NCBI GenBank assembly: GCA_003142495.1
Contig: PLMM01000032.1
Span: forward strand, 1,945-9,091
Direction: 5' to 3'
DNA length: 7,147 bases
From: Gemmatimonadota bacterium
GTDB lineage: Bacteria; Gemmatimonadota; Gemmatimonadetes; Gemmatimonadales; Gemmatimonadaceae
Position 1 is the first letter of the stretch. Each line of letters begins with the position of its first letter. Below the pieces are notes generated by a model. The model made no database searches and was not told where the DNA came from. It was given only the letters and a program-made list of their open reading frames with translations. Positions 1 through 7,053 of this stretch are shown here, piece by piece. A program made the translations under genes and the position numbers.

Positions 1-135
1 GCCTCCAGCGACGCGCACCTCTCGGCGCTCATGGCCGTCGCCTTCGTGCTCTTCGTGATTACGCTGATCGTGAACGCGATCGCGCGTTGGCTCGTGTGGC
101 AGGTATCGCGCAACACGAGCGGGCGGGCCGCATGA
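1..135 (+). CDS. pstC: Phosphate ABC transporter permease PstC, C-terminal end (partial)
   Basis: The window opens inside this gene. Frame 1 gives 44 residues ending in TGA at 133-135. They contain one hydrophobic helix (residues about 8-34 of the fragment, with the run ALMAVAFVLFVITLIVNAIA) followed by a short basic, polar tail. That is how the last transmembrane helix and cytoplasmic tail of a PstC permease look. The identification rests mainly on context: the stop overlaps the pstA start by 4 bases (ATGA), and PstC normally precedes PstA and pairs with it as the inner-membrane phosphate channel. The fragment lacks the EAA loop that would prove the family, so another permease is formally possible but unlikely. 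Confidence 0.85.
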   Translation, partial: ASSDAHLSALMAVAFVLFVITLIVNAIARWLVWQVSRNTSGRAA

Positions 136-1058
136 GCGCAGCGACGCCTCCCACGGTTCCGCCGCTGCGCCCGACGCTGCGCCAGCGCGCCTTCAGCGAG
201 CGCACGGTGCGCACGCTCAAGCGGCGCCGCATCGTGAGCGGCTTGATGCTCGTTGTGCTGATCGGCGCCGCGGTGCTCGCCGTGCTCCCGCTGATCTTCA
301 TCTTCGGCCATCTGCTCACGCTTGGGCTGAGCTCGCTCTCGTGGGACTTCTTCACCAAGATGCCGAAGCCCGTCGGCGAGGCGGGCGGCGGACTCGCGAA
401 TGCGATCGTCGGCACGCTGATTCTCATCGGCCTCGCGAGCGCGGTTGGACTTCCGGTTGGCGTGGGAGCCGGGCTGTATCTGGCCGAGCGAAAGGGGACG
501 AAGCTGGCGAACGGCGTGCGCTTTCTCTCTGATGTGCTCAACGGGCTGCCGTCGATCGTGATGGGAATCTTCGCGTGGCAATTTCTCGTGCGACCGGTGG
601 GACACTTCTCCGCGCTCGCGGGCGGCGTGGCGCTCGGCGCGATGATGATCCCGATGGTCGCGCGCACCACCGAAGAGATGGTGGGGATCGTTCCGGTGTC
701 GCTGCGCGAGGCCGCCCTCGCGCTCGGTTACTCGCGCTGGCGCACGTCGCTCTCGATCGTGCTTCGCACCGCGAGCGCAGGGATCGTCACGGGCGCCCTC
801 GTCGCGATCGCACGCATCGCGGGCGAGACGGCGCCGCTGCTCTTCACCGCCTTCGGCAATCAGTTCTGGTCACTCTCGCTCAAGCAGCCCATCGCCGCGC
901 TTCCTCTGCAGGTCTTCTCTTACGCGATCAGCCCCTATGACGCATGGCATTCCCTCGCTTGGGCCGGAGCGCTCGTCCTCATCGCGCTCATCTTCATCAT
1001 CAGCCTCATCGCGCGTTTCGCAACGCGCGCCCGATTCTCGACCGGCGGTGGCGACTGA
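132..1058 (+). CDS. pstA: Phosphate ABC transporter permease PstA
   Basis: This is the second inner-membrane subunit of the high-affinity phosphate importer (PstSCAB), 308 residues, close to the usual PstA length. A basic cytoplasmic N terminus (Arg/Lys-rich at residues 13-33) precedes six predicted membrane segments at roughly 36-60, 90-115, 138-154, 159-177, 215-241 and 278-300. The cytoplasmic ABC-coupling EAA loop is visible as REAALALG at 192-199. Segment 5 carries the family motif [15 protein letters not shown] (227-241). Its Arg228 probably matches E. coli PstA Arg220, which is required for transport. The ATG at 132 is preferred over an in-frame ATG at 87 because it gives the ATGA overlap with the pstC stop, and the extra 15 residues would lie inside pstC. 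No strong Shine-Dalgarno is visible, so translation is probably coupled to pstC. The next gene starts 31 bases after the stop. Confidence 0.96.
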   Translation: MSAATPPTVPPLRPTLRQRAFSERTVRTLKRRRIVSGLMLVVLIGAAVLAVLPLIFIFGHLLTLGLSSLSWDFFTKMPKPVGEAGGGLANAIVGTLILIGLASAVGLPVGVGAGLYLAERKGTKLANGVRFLSDVLNGLPSIVMGIFAWQFLVRPVGHFSALAGGVALGAMMIPMVARTTEEMVGIVPVSLREAALALGYSRWRTSLSIVLRTASAGIVTGALVAIARIAGETAPLLFTAFGNQFWSLSLKQPIAALPLQVFSYAISPYDAWHSLAWAGALVLIALIFIISLIARFATRARFSTGGGD

Positions 1059-1089
1059 GCGTTCGAATCTGCAGGACGACGTGTCTCTC

Positions 1090-1881
1090 ATGAGCCGCCC
1101 CGCAGCAACGATCGAAGCAGTACCACGCATGCGCGTCGACTCACTCGACGCGTACTTCGGCAGCGTCCACGCGGTCAAGGGCGTCGGCATGCTCGTACAC
1201 GATCGCCAGGTCACCGCGATCATCGGCCCGTCCGGCTGCGGCAAGTCGACATTTCTGCGCTGCCTCAACCGCATGCACGAGACGGTGCCCACCGCGCGCG
1301 TCGAAGGCGAGGTCGAGCTCGACGGACGCGACATCTACGCGCGCGGCGTGAACGCGATCGCGGTGCGCAAGCACATTGGGATGGTCTTCCAGCGCCCGAC
1401 GCCCTTCCCCACCATGTCGATCCGCGACAATGTGGCCGCGGGGCTTCGCGTGATCGATGGCAACCGGCCTTCGCGACGCGAGACGGATGAGATCGTAGAG
1501 CAGGCGCTCACTCGCGCCGCGCTCTGGAATGAGGTGAAGGACCGCCTCTCGACCAGCGCCATCAGCTTGTCCGGCGGCCAGCAGCAGCGCCTCTGCATCG
1601 CGCGCGCGCTCGCGACCGAGCCCAGGGTGCTTCTCCTCGACGAGCCTACCGCGTCGCTCGATCCGATCAGCACGCAGGCCGTCGAGGAGCTCGTGTACGA
1701 GCTGCGCACCGACATGACCATCGTGATCGTCACGCATAACATGCAGCAGGCCGCGCGCGTCTCAGACTCCACCGCGTTCTTCCTCAACGGTGAGCTCGTC
1801 GAGATGAGCGCGACCAACGACATCTTCACGACGCCGCAGGACGACCGCACGGAGGCCTACATCACGGGCCGCTTCGGATGA
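1090..1881 (+). CDS. pstB: Phosphate ABC transporter ATP-binding protein PstB (first copy)
   Basis: This is the cytoplasmic ATPase that powers phosphate import through PstC/PstA (EC 7.3.2.1); 263 residues, typical for PstB. Visible motifs are Walker [10 protein letters not shown] (46-54), Q-loop [17 protein letters not shown] (99-115), ABC signature LSGGQQQR (160-167), Walker B VLLLDE (180-185), D-loop SLD (189-191), switch His216 in [12 protein letters not shown], and the PstB-typical C terminus [10 protein letters not shown]. All catalytic residues are present, so it should be active. The start is uncertain: an AGGA at 1073-1076 lies 4 bases before an in-frame GTG (1081) and 13 bases before the chosen ATG (1090); ATG 1129 is also in frame but would shorten the N-terminal strand. 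The Q-loop has one more residue ([10 protein letters not shown]) than the commoner PFP-MSIYDN form, a pattern I associate with actinobacterial-style PstBs. The stop overlaps the second pstB by 4 bases. Confidence 0.95.
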   Translation: MSRPAATIEAVPRMRVDSLDAYFGSVHAVKGVGMLVHDRQVTAIIGPSGCGKSTFLRCLNRMHETVPTARVEGEVELDGRDIYARGVNAIAVRKHIGMVFQRPTPFPTMSIRDNVAAGLRVIDGNRPSRRETDEIVEQALTRAALWNEVKDRLSTSAISLSGGQQQRLCIARALATEPRVLLLDEPTASLDPISTQAVEELVYELRTDMTIVIVTHNMQQAARVSDSTAFFLNGELVEMSATNDIFTTPQDDRTEAYITGRFG

Positions 1882-2696
1882 CCAACGCCAACGCCACGCT
1901 CGAGCGCCCGCCGGCGATCCTCCCGATCGCCGACTCGACGCACCCGGGAACGATCGTCGCGAAGGACTTCTCCTTTTTCTACGGCGAGAAGCAGGCGCTC
2001 TTCGACGTGAATCTCACGATCCCCGCACGCTCGGTGACCGCCTTCATCGGCCCATCCGGCTGCGGGAAGTCGACGCTGCTCCGCTCGATCAATCGCCTCA
2101 ATGCGCTGATCCCCGGCGCGCGCCACACGGGTGCGATCGAGCTCGATGGACAGAATATCTACTCGCCCGACGCCGACATCGTCGCGCTCCGCCAGCGCGC
2201 GGGAATGGTCTTTCAGCGCTGGAATCCGTTTCCGAAGTCGATCTACGACAACGTAGCCTTCGGGCCGCGCATCAACGGCAACAGCTCACGAGCCGCACTC
2301 GACGAAATAGTCGAGACGTCGCTCCGTCGCGCCGCGCTCTGGGACGAGGTGAAGGATCGCCTCCGCCAAAGCGCCCTGGGGCTCTCGGGCGGGCAGCAGC
2401 AGCGCCTCTGCATCGCCCGCGCGCTCGCGAACGATCCCGAGGTGCTCTTGCTCGACGAGCCCGCGAGCGCTCTCGATCCGATCGCCACTCAGAAGGTCGA
2501 GGAGCTGCTCTATGAGCTCAAGCGGGAATTGACGATCGTCATCGTGACCCACAACATGCAGCAGGCCGCACGCGTCTCGGAATACACTGCCTTCTTCTAC
2601 CTGGGCCGCCTGGTAGAGGTGAACCAAACCGATCGTCTCTTCACCAGTCCCCGCGAGCCGCGGACCGAAGCCTATGTGACAGGGAGATTTGGATGA
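1878..2696 (+). CDS. pstB: Phosphate ABC transporter ATP-binding protein PstB (second copy)
   Basis: This is a second complete PstB ATPase, 272 residues, starting in an ATGA overlap with the first copy. Walker [10 protein letters not shown] (58-66), Q-loop [16 protein letters not shown] (111-126), signature LSGGQQQR (169-176), Walker B VLLLDE (189-194), D-loop ALD (198-200), switch His225 and the C terminus [10 protein letters not shown] are intact. It carries a longer Ala/Pro-rich N-terminal lead (about residues 1-25) than copy 1. By eye well over half of the residues in the ABC core match copy 1, but the Q-loop differs in length and sequence, and Trp115 replaces the usual Pro/Ser in VFQ(K/R)xNPFP. 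It could form a homodimer or a mixed dimer with copy 1 on the same PstCA channel; the sequence does not decide. The closest Shine-Dalgarno-like GGAGG (1851-1855) is too far away, so coupled reinitiation is likely. Confidence 0.95.
   Translation: MTNANATLERPPAILPIADSTHPGTIVAKDFSFFYGEKQALFDVNLTIPARSVTAFIGPSGCGKSTLLRSINRLNALIPGARHTGAIELDGQNIYSPDADIVALRQRAGMVFQRWNPFPKSIYDNVAFGPRINGNSSRAALDEIVETSLRRAALWDEVKDRLRQSALGLSGGQQQRLCIARALANDPEVLLLDEPASALDPIATQKVEELLYELKRELTIVIVTHNMQQAARVSEYTAFFYLGRLVEVNQTDRLFTSPREPRTEAYVTGRFG
2681..2686 (+). promoter_or_regulatory. Shine-Dalgarno of phoU, inside the pstB copy 2 coding sequence
   Basis: AGGGAG lies 6 bases before the phoU ATG at 2693, an ideal spacing. 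It is formed by the codons ACA GGG AGA that encode Thr-Gly-Arg of the conserved PstB C terminus. The Arg codon AGA is unusual in this GC-rich gene set; pstB copy 1 encodes the same residue with CGC and has no such site at its end. This suggests phoU can recruit ribosomes itself in addition to coupling through the ATGA overlap. Confidence 0.65.
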
Positions 2697-3397
2697 GCCC
2701 CGCCGACACCGCTGGTTTTCGACATTTCCACGAGCAGCTCGATCAGCTGAAGCAACGGCTGCTCGACATGTCCGAGCGCGCAGAGGCACTCGTCGACATG
2801 TCCGTGGAAGCATTGCTGCAGCGCGACGCCGGCAAGGCCGACGCCGTCATCGATGGTGACAGCGAGCTCGATTCCCTCGAGGTCGAGGTCGAAGGGCTCG
2901 CCGTCTCCCTCCTCGCGCTCCAGCAGCCGATGGCGCGCGACCTCCGCTTTATCATCAGCGCGATCAAGATCTCTTCCGATCTCGAGCGCGTTGGCGATCA
3001 CGCGGTGAACATCGCGCAGTCAACGCAGCGCCTCGTCGCCATGCGCTCCGACATCACCCCCGACCCGGAAGTCGAGGACATGGCTCGCCGCGCCCGCCAC
3101 ATGCTCGGCGACGCCCTCGACGCCTTCATCCGCGGCGACGGAGTGTTGGGCCGCGATGTGGTCAAGCGCGACGATCAGGTAGACGCGCTGCATGACTCGC
3201 TCTTCCGCATCCTCCTCACGCACATGCTCGAGGACCAGACGAACATCTCCGCCGCCCTCGAGCTCTTCCTCGTGAGCCGCAACCTCGAGCGCGTCGCGGA
3301 TCTCGCAACCAACATCGCGGAAGACGCGGTATACTTGGCGGAGGGAAAAACGATCAAACATCGACTCGAGGACCGCCCTGTCGCCGCCACGGCCTGA
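2693..3397 (+). CDS. phoU: Phosphate signalling and transport regulator PhoU
   Basis: This cytoplasmic, peripheral regulator couples Pst transporter activity to Pho two-component signalling and limits phosphate uptake; 234 residues, the normal PhoU length. It is an all-helical tandem repeat. The first PhoU domain (about 15-110) carries ERVGDHAVN at 98-106, and the second (about 125-220) carries ERVADLATN at 199-207. These are the conserved metal-cluster motifs of the family. In the second, the His commonly following Asp is Leu204, but the acidic and Asn positions are kept. The ATG overlaps the pstB copy 2 stop (ATGA) and has a good AGGGAG ribosome site 6 bases upstream. Its last 20 bases probably overlap the start of ppx. 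No phoR or phoB lies in the window, so the partner kinase is encoded elsewhere or beyond the left edge. Confidence 0.96.
   Translation: MSPADTAGFRHFHEQLDQLKQRLLDMSERAEALVDMSVEALLQRDAGKADAVIDGDSELDSLEVEVEGLAVSLLALQQPMARDLRFIISAIKISSDLERVGDHAVNIAQSTQRLVAMRSDITPDPEVEDMARRARHMLGDALDAFIRGDGVLGRDVVKRDDQVDALHDSLFRILLTHMLEDQTNISAALELFLVSRNLERVADLATNIAEDAVYLAEGKTIKHRLEDRPVAATA
3368..3372 (+). promoter_or_regulatory. Putative Shine-Dalgarno for a CTG start of ppx
   Basis: GAGGA sits 5 bases before CTG at 3378, inside the 3' end of phoU. It is the only well-spaced purine-rich site before an initiator-like codon in the ppx frame upstream of the conserved phosphate-binding motif. It decides the start proposed for ppx, but GAG GAC also simply encodes Glu-Asp of PhoU, so chance is possible. 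Confidence 0.4.
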
Positions 3398-4991
3398 CGC
3401 TACGACCTCGCAGGATCGCGTCGCCGCGATCGACATCGGATCGAACTCGATCCGCGCGATCGTCGCCGACGTGTCGGCCGACGGCCACATCCGGGTCGTC
3501 GACGAGATGAAGTCGGCGCCGCGACTCGGCGCCGGAATGGATGAGCGCGGCGAGCTCGCGCAGGCCGCGATGCAGCGCGCAACGGAAGCGGTCGTGCGCA
3601 TGGCGACGCTTGCGCGCCAGCTCGGCGCCACGCGCGTCGAGGCCGTCGCCACGAGCGCGGTGCGCGACGCGTCCAACGCGCGGCAGTTCGTCGAGATGGT
3701 GCGCAAGGCGGCGAAGCTCCAGCTCCGCGTGCTCGAGGGGAGCGACGAGGCGCTCCTCGGCTTCCGCAGTGCGCTGGCACATTTCGATCTCGCCTCGGGA
3801 CGCGCGGCGGTGGTCGACATCGGCGGCGGCTCGCTCGAGCTTGCGCTCAGCGCCGCGGGGCTCGTCGACCGACTCGTCTCCCTTCCCTTCGGCGCTCTCC
3901 GCATGACGGAGCGCTACTTCCCGAAGAAGATCACGCGCAACGCGGTAAAGGAGCTGCGCAAGGATGTTCGCCACGAGCTCCTCCGCCATCTCCCCGCGCG
4001 CGAGTGGCGCAACGCGCAGGTGATCGGTTCGGGCGGCACCTTCACGAACCTCGCGGGGATGTCGCTCGCGCGTCAGGGCATTCGCCCCGCACAGAGTGTG
4101 CACGGCACGCGCGTTCCCCGCGTCGACCTCGAGCACATCCTCGACAGCCTGCAGGACATGACGCCCACCGAGCGTCTCACCGTCGCGGGGCTCAACGCCG
4201 GCCGCTCCGACATCATCGTCGCGGGGCTCGCGGTCATCGCGGAGGTGATGGCGCGTCTCGACAGCCCGAGTCTCGTGGTGTCCGCCTACGGAATTCGCGA
4301 AGGACTGCTACTCGAGATCGCGCACGTGCTCCCCACAGTCGCGAGCCCCGGCGAGGCGCGCGAGCGATCGGTGCGACGGCTGGCCGAGGCGTGTCACTTC
4401 GAGGAGCGCCACTCGATGCACGTCCAGAAGCTCGCGCTCCAACTCTTCGACGCACTCGGCGCGCGGCTCGGCGCCAAGCCCGGCGAGCGCGAGATCCTTG
4501 CGGCAGCTGCAATGCTTCACGACATCGGCTACCACATCAGCTACGACAAGCACCACAAGCATTCGTACTATCTGATCACGCACGCGGAGCTGCTCGGGAT
4601 GTCACCGATGGAGCAGCTCGTGGTGGCGAACGTCGCGCGCTATCATCGCGGCGCTCCGCCGTCGAAGGAGCATCCGAGCTTCGGTGCGCTCGCGAAGCCC
4701 GTGCGCGAGCAGGTGCGCAGACTGTCCGCGATTCTACGGCTCGCGGATGGCCTGGATCGCGGGCACATCTCCGCCGTCGACCGCGTGAAGGTGCGCTGGT
4801 CGCGCGAACGCATTCGCATCACGCCGATCGCGCGCAACATCCATCAGCCGATGCGTCTCGAGATCTGGGGCGGGAGTCGCAAGGCGCAGCTGCTCGAGCA
4901 GCTCGCCGGCGTGCCGGTCGAGATCGTGGGCTCGCGCGCGGCACAAACGGTCGCCAAGCTCACGGATCGAGCGGCGCGGTCCCCCACGTAG
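3378..4991 (+). CDS. ppx: Exopolyphosphatase / pppGpp phosphohydrolase (Ppx/GppA family) with C-terminal HD domain
   Basis: This enzyme releases phosphate from polyphosphate ends (EC 3.6.1.11) and/or converts pppGpp to ppGpp (EC 3.6.1.40); the family does not allow a clean choice from sequence. Counting from CTG 3378 (537 residues), the ASKHA phosphatase core shows the first phosphate loop VAAIDIGSNSIRAIVAD (15-31), TSAVRDASN (92-100), Glu124 in SDEALLG (the probable catalytic base, matching E. coli Ppx Glu121), the second phosphate loop VDIGGGSLEL (146-155) and GSGGTFTNL (217-225). A C-terminal HD-type domain follows (about 335-500), with His345/His348, His381-Asp382 in MLHDIGYHI, and Asp457 in RLADGLD. 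The frame is open from 3276 but has no ATG, GTG or TTG until GTG 3471. Starting at 3471 would delete the first phosphate loop, so a CTG start (Shine-Dalgarno GAGGA at 3368) or another unusual start is inferred. It overlaps phoU at the front and convergent ppk1 at the end. Confidence 0.92.
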   Translation: MSPPRPDATTSQDRVAAIDIGSNSIRAIVADVSADGHIRVVDEMKSAPRLGAGMDERGELAQAAMQRATEAVVRMATLARQLGATRVEAVATSAVRDASNARQFVEMVRKAAKLQLRVLEGSDEALLGFRSALAHFDLASGRAAVVDIGGGSLELALSAAGLVDRLVSLPFGALRMTERYFPKKITRNAVKELRKDVRHELLRHLPAREWRNAQVIGSGGTFTNLAGMSLARQGIRPAQSVHGTRVPRVDLEHILDSLQDMTPTERLTVAGLNAGRSDIIVAGLAVIAEVMARLDSPSLVVSAYGIREGLLLEIAHVLPTVASPGEARERSVRRLAEACHFEERHSMHVQKLALQLFDALGARLGAKPGEREILAAAAMLHDIGYHISYDKHHKHSYYLITHAELLGMSPMEQLVVANVARYHRGAPPSKEHPSFGALAKPVREQVRRLSAILRLADGLDRGHISAVDRVKVRWSRERIRITPIARNIHQPMRLEIWGGSRKAQLLEQLAGVPVEIVGSRAAQTVAKLTDRAARSPT

Positions 4992-7053
4992 ACGAGATCG
5001 CGATCAGCTGCGCCGACTGCTCCGGCTCGCCGTCGAGCTGGCGCTGCCGGTAGCACCCGTCCGGCTGCAGGATCCACGCATTCCGATTGTCGCGCAAATA
5101 CGTCGCGAGCAGCGTGCGCAGCCGCTCGTGCAGCGACTTGTCCTCCACCGGCGTCACCGCCTCCACGCGCCGCTCGAAGTTGCGCGGCATCCAGTCCGCG
5201 GAGCCGAGGTAGTACTCCTCGTCGCCGTCGTTGAGGAAGTACCAGAGCCGCGAGTGCTCGAGAAAGCGCCCGACGATGCTCGTCACGCGAATGTTGTCGC
5301 TGATCCCTTCGATGCCCGGGCGCAGGCAGCAGATGCCGCGCACGATGAGATCGATCACGACACCCGCCTGCGCCGCCTCGTACAGCGCGAGAATCGTTTC
5401 CGGATCCGCGAGCGCGTTCATCTTCGCGATCAGTCGCGCCGATCGTCCCGCCCGCGCGTGCTCCATCTCGCGAGCGATCAGCGCATGAAAGCGCTCGCGC
5501 ATGTCGCCCGGCGCGATGATGAGCTTCCGGTAGTGACGCTGGCGCGAGAAGCCGGTGAGGAAGTTGAACAGGTCGCTCAGATCCGCGCCGATCTCCGGAT
5601 TGCAGGTGAATAACCCGAGATCCGTGTACTGCCGCGCCGTCTTCGAGTTGTAGTTCCCCGTGCCGACGTGCACGTAGCGCCGAATCCCATCCGCCTCGCG
5701 CCGCACCACGAGACAGGTCTTCGTGTGCGTCTTGAGATCCATCATCCCGTACACCACGTGCACGCCCGCGCTTTCGAGCTGCCGCGCCCACGTGATGTTG
5801 TTCGCCTCGTCGAAGCGCGCCTTGAGCTCCACGAGCACCACCACCTGCTTCCCGCTCTCGGCCGCCTCGGTGAGCGCGCGCACGATCGGCGTGTCACCAC
5901 TGGTACGATATAAAGTGAGCTTGATCGCGAGCACGTCGTCGTCTTCCGCCGCGCGCTCGATGAACTGCTCCACAGTCGTCTGGAACGAGTCGAACGGATG
6001 ATGCACCAGCACGTCGCCCTGGCGAATCACGTCGAACATCCCCCCGTTCACCCCGCGCAGCCTCGGCGGCGTACTCGGCACGAGCGGCGGATCGCGCAGC
6101 TCCGGGATCTCGAGCTGCGCGAGCTCGCGCAGATCGCCCAGCTCGAGGATCGGCCCCATCTCGTGCACGTCCGCCTCGCTCAGCGTCGCGTTCGGCGGCA
6201 GGCGATCGTCGCGCAGCTCGTCGAGCAGCAGCGTGCGCATCTCCAGCGGCGTGCCCGTCTGCACTTCGAGGCGCACGACCTCGCCGAATCTCCGCAAGAA
6301 CACCTGCTCCTCGATCGTCGCGAGCAGATCATCCGGCTCTTCCGATGAGAGCAGCTCGATGTCCGAGTTGCGCGTGATCCGGAACGCGTACCAGTTGCGC
6401 ACCTCCATGCCGGGGAAGAGCGCGCGCAGATTGATCCCGATCAGATGCTCCAACGCTATGAACTGATTCGGCCTCCCGAACTTCACCCAGCGCGGCAGGC
6501 TCCGCGGCACCTTCACGCGCGCAAAGTGATCCTCGAGCGTATCCGGATCTCGAATCTCGACCGCGAGCGACAGCGAGAGATTCGAGATGTACGGAAAGGG
6601 ATGCCCGGGATCGACCGCGAGCGGCGTGAGCACCGGATACACCTGCTTCTCGAAATACTCATCGAGCCGCTTCCACTCGGCCGCCGTGATCTCCTCGAGC
6701 GGCACGAGCCGCACGCCGCGCTCCGCGAGCGCCGGGAGCAGCGTCTCGTGGAGCAGCTGCTGTTGCTGCGCGAGCAGCTGGCGCACGCGCAACGCGATCG
6801 CGTCGAGCTGGTCCTGGGGAGAGAGGCCGTCGGGCGCGGTGACCGTGACGTTCGCCGCGAGCTGCCGCCGAAGTCCGGCGACGCGCACCATGTAGAACTC
6901 GTCGAGATTCGTGCTGAAGATCGCCGCGAACTTGAGTCGCTCGAGCAGCGGATTCCGCGCATCGAACGCCTCGTGTAGCACCCTCGAATTGAACTCCAGC
7001 CAGCTCAGCTCACGATTGATGTAGAGCTGTGGCGTAAGCATCAGGTCGGACAT
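4960..7053 (-). CDS. ppk1: Polyphosphate kinase 1 (Ppk1)
   Basis: This enzyme reversibly transfers the gamma-phosphate of ATP to inorganic polyphosphate (EC 2.7.4.1) through a phosphohistidine intermediate; 697 residues against 688 in E. coli Ppk. The N domain opens with LYINRELSWLEFNSRVL and contains Asn49 in STNLDEF, matching ATP-binding Asn45 of E. coli. The two C-terminal PLD-like catalytic domains hold Arg383 (TLYRTSGD) and Arg413 (ELKARFDE), matching metal-site Arg375 and Arg405; His443 in LKTHTK, matching phosphorylated His435; HVGTGNYN at 462-469; GICCLRPGIEGISDNIRV; and His600 in FLEHSR, matching His592. All catalytic residues are kept at constant offsets, so the enzyme should be functional. 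The start ATG at 7053 has no strong Shine-Dalgarno; ATG 7041 (Met5) is a possible alternative. The last 32 bases overlap the end of ppx on the other strand, so its transcript probably runs antisense to ppx, or the reverse. Confidence 0.97.
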   Translation of the reverse strand: MSDLMLTPQLYINRELSWLEFNSRVLHEAFDARNPLLERLKFAAIFSTNLDEFYMVRVAGLRRQLAANVTVTAPDGLSPQDQLDAIALRVRQLLAQQQQLLHETLLPALAERGVRLVPLEEITAAEWKRLDEYFEKQVYPVLTPLAVDPGHPFPYISNLSLSLAVEIRDPDTLEDHFARVKVPRSLPRWVKFGRPNQFIALEHLIGINLRALFPGMEVRNWYAFRITRNSDIELLSSEEPDDLLATIEEQVFLRRFGEVVRLEVQTGTPLEMRTLLLDELRDDRLPPNATLSEADVHEMGPILELGDLRELAQLEIPELRDPPLVPSTPPRLRGVNGGMFDVIRQGDVLVHHPFDSFQTTVEQFIERAAEDDDVLAIKLTLYRTSGDTPIVRALTEAAESGKQVVVLVELKARFDEANNITWARQLESAGVHVVYGMMDLKTHTKTCLVVRREADGIRRYVHVGTGNYNSKTARQYTDLGLFTCNPEIGADLSDLFNFLTGFSRQRHYRKLIIAPGDMRERFHALIAREMEHARAGRSARLIAKMNALADPETILALYEAAQAGVVIDLIVRGICCLRPGIEGISDNIRVTSIVGRFLEHSRLWYFLNDGDEEYYLGSADWMPRNFERRVEAVTPVEDKSLHERLRTLLATYLRDNRNAWILQPDGCYRQRQLDGEPEQSAQLIAISSTWGTAPLDP

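Noticed and set aside
1738..2590. Direct repeats between the two pstB genes (for example around the Walker A and switch-His codons)
   Set aside because: These are conserved ABC motif codons shared by paralogues, not a mobile or structural repeat.
3378..3420. Programmed +1 frameshift at the phoU stop (GCC TGA C) making a PhoU-Ppx fusion
   Set aside because: TGA followed by C is the stop context used in prfB, and a +1 shift would enter the ppx frame, but GCC to CCT re-pairing in the P site is poor and no adjacent stimulatory Shine-Dalgarno is seen. It is kept only as an alternative to the CTG start.
4940..5010. A bidirectional terminator between ppx and ppk1
   Set aside because: The coding regions overlap, and I saw no convincing GC stem followed by a T-run on either strand here.
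4004..5053. A 349-codon open frame on the + strand inside ppx and the end of ppk1, plus long antisense frames such as 59-670, 3020-3904 and 4844-5791
   Set aside because: Their translations are Arg/Ala/Ser-rich and low in complexity, as expected from shadow frames in GC-rich DNA, and each overlaps a gene with clear family motifs in another frame.
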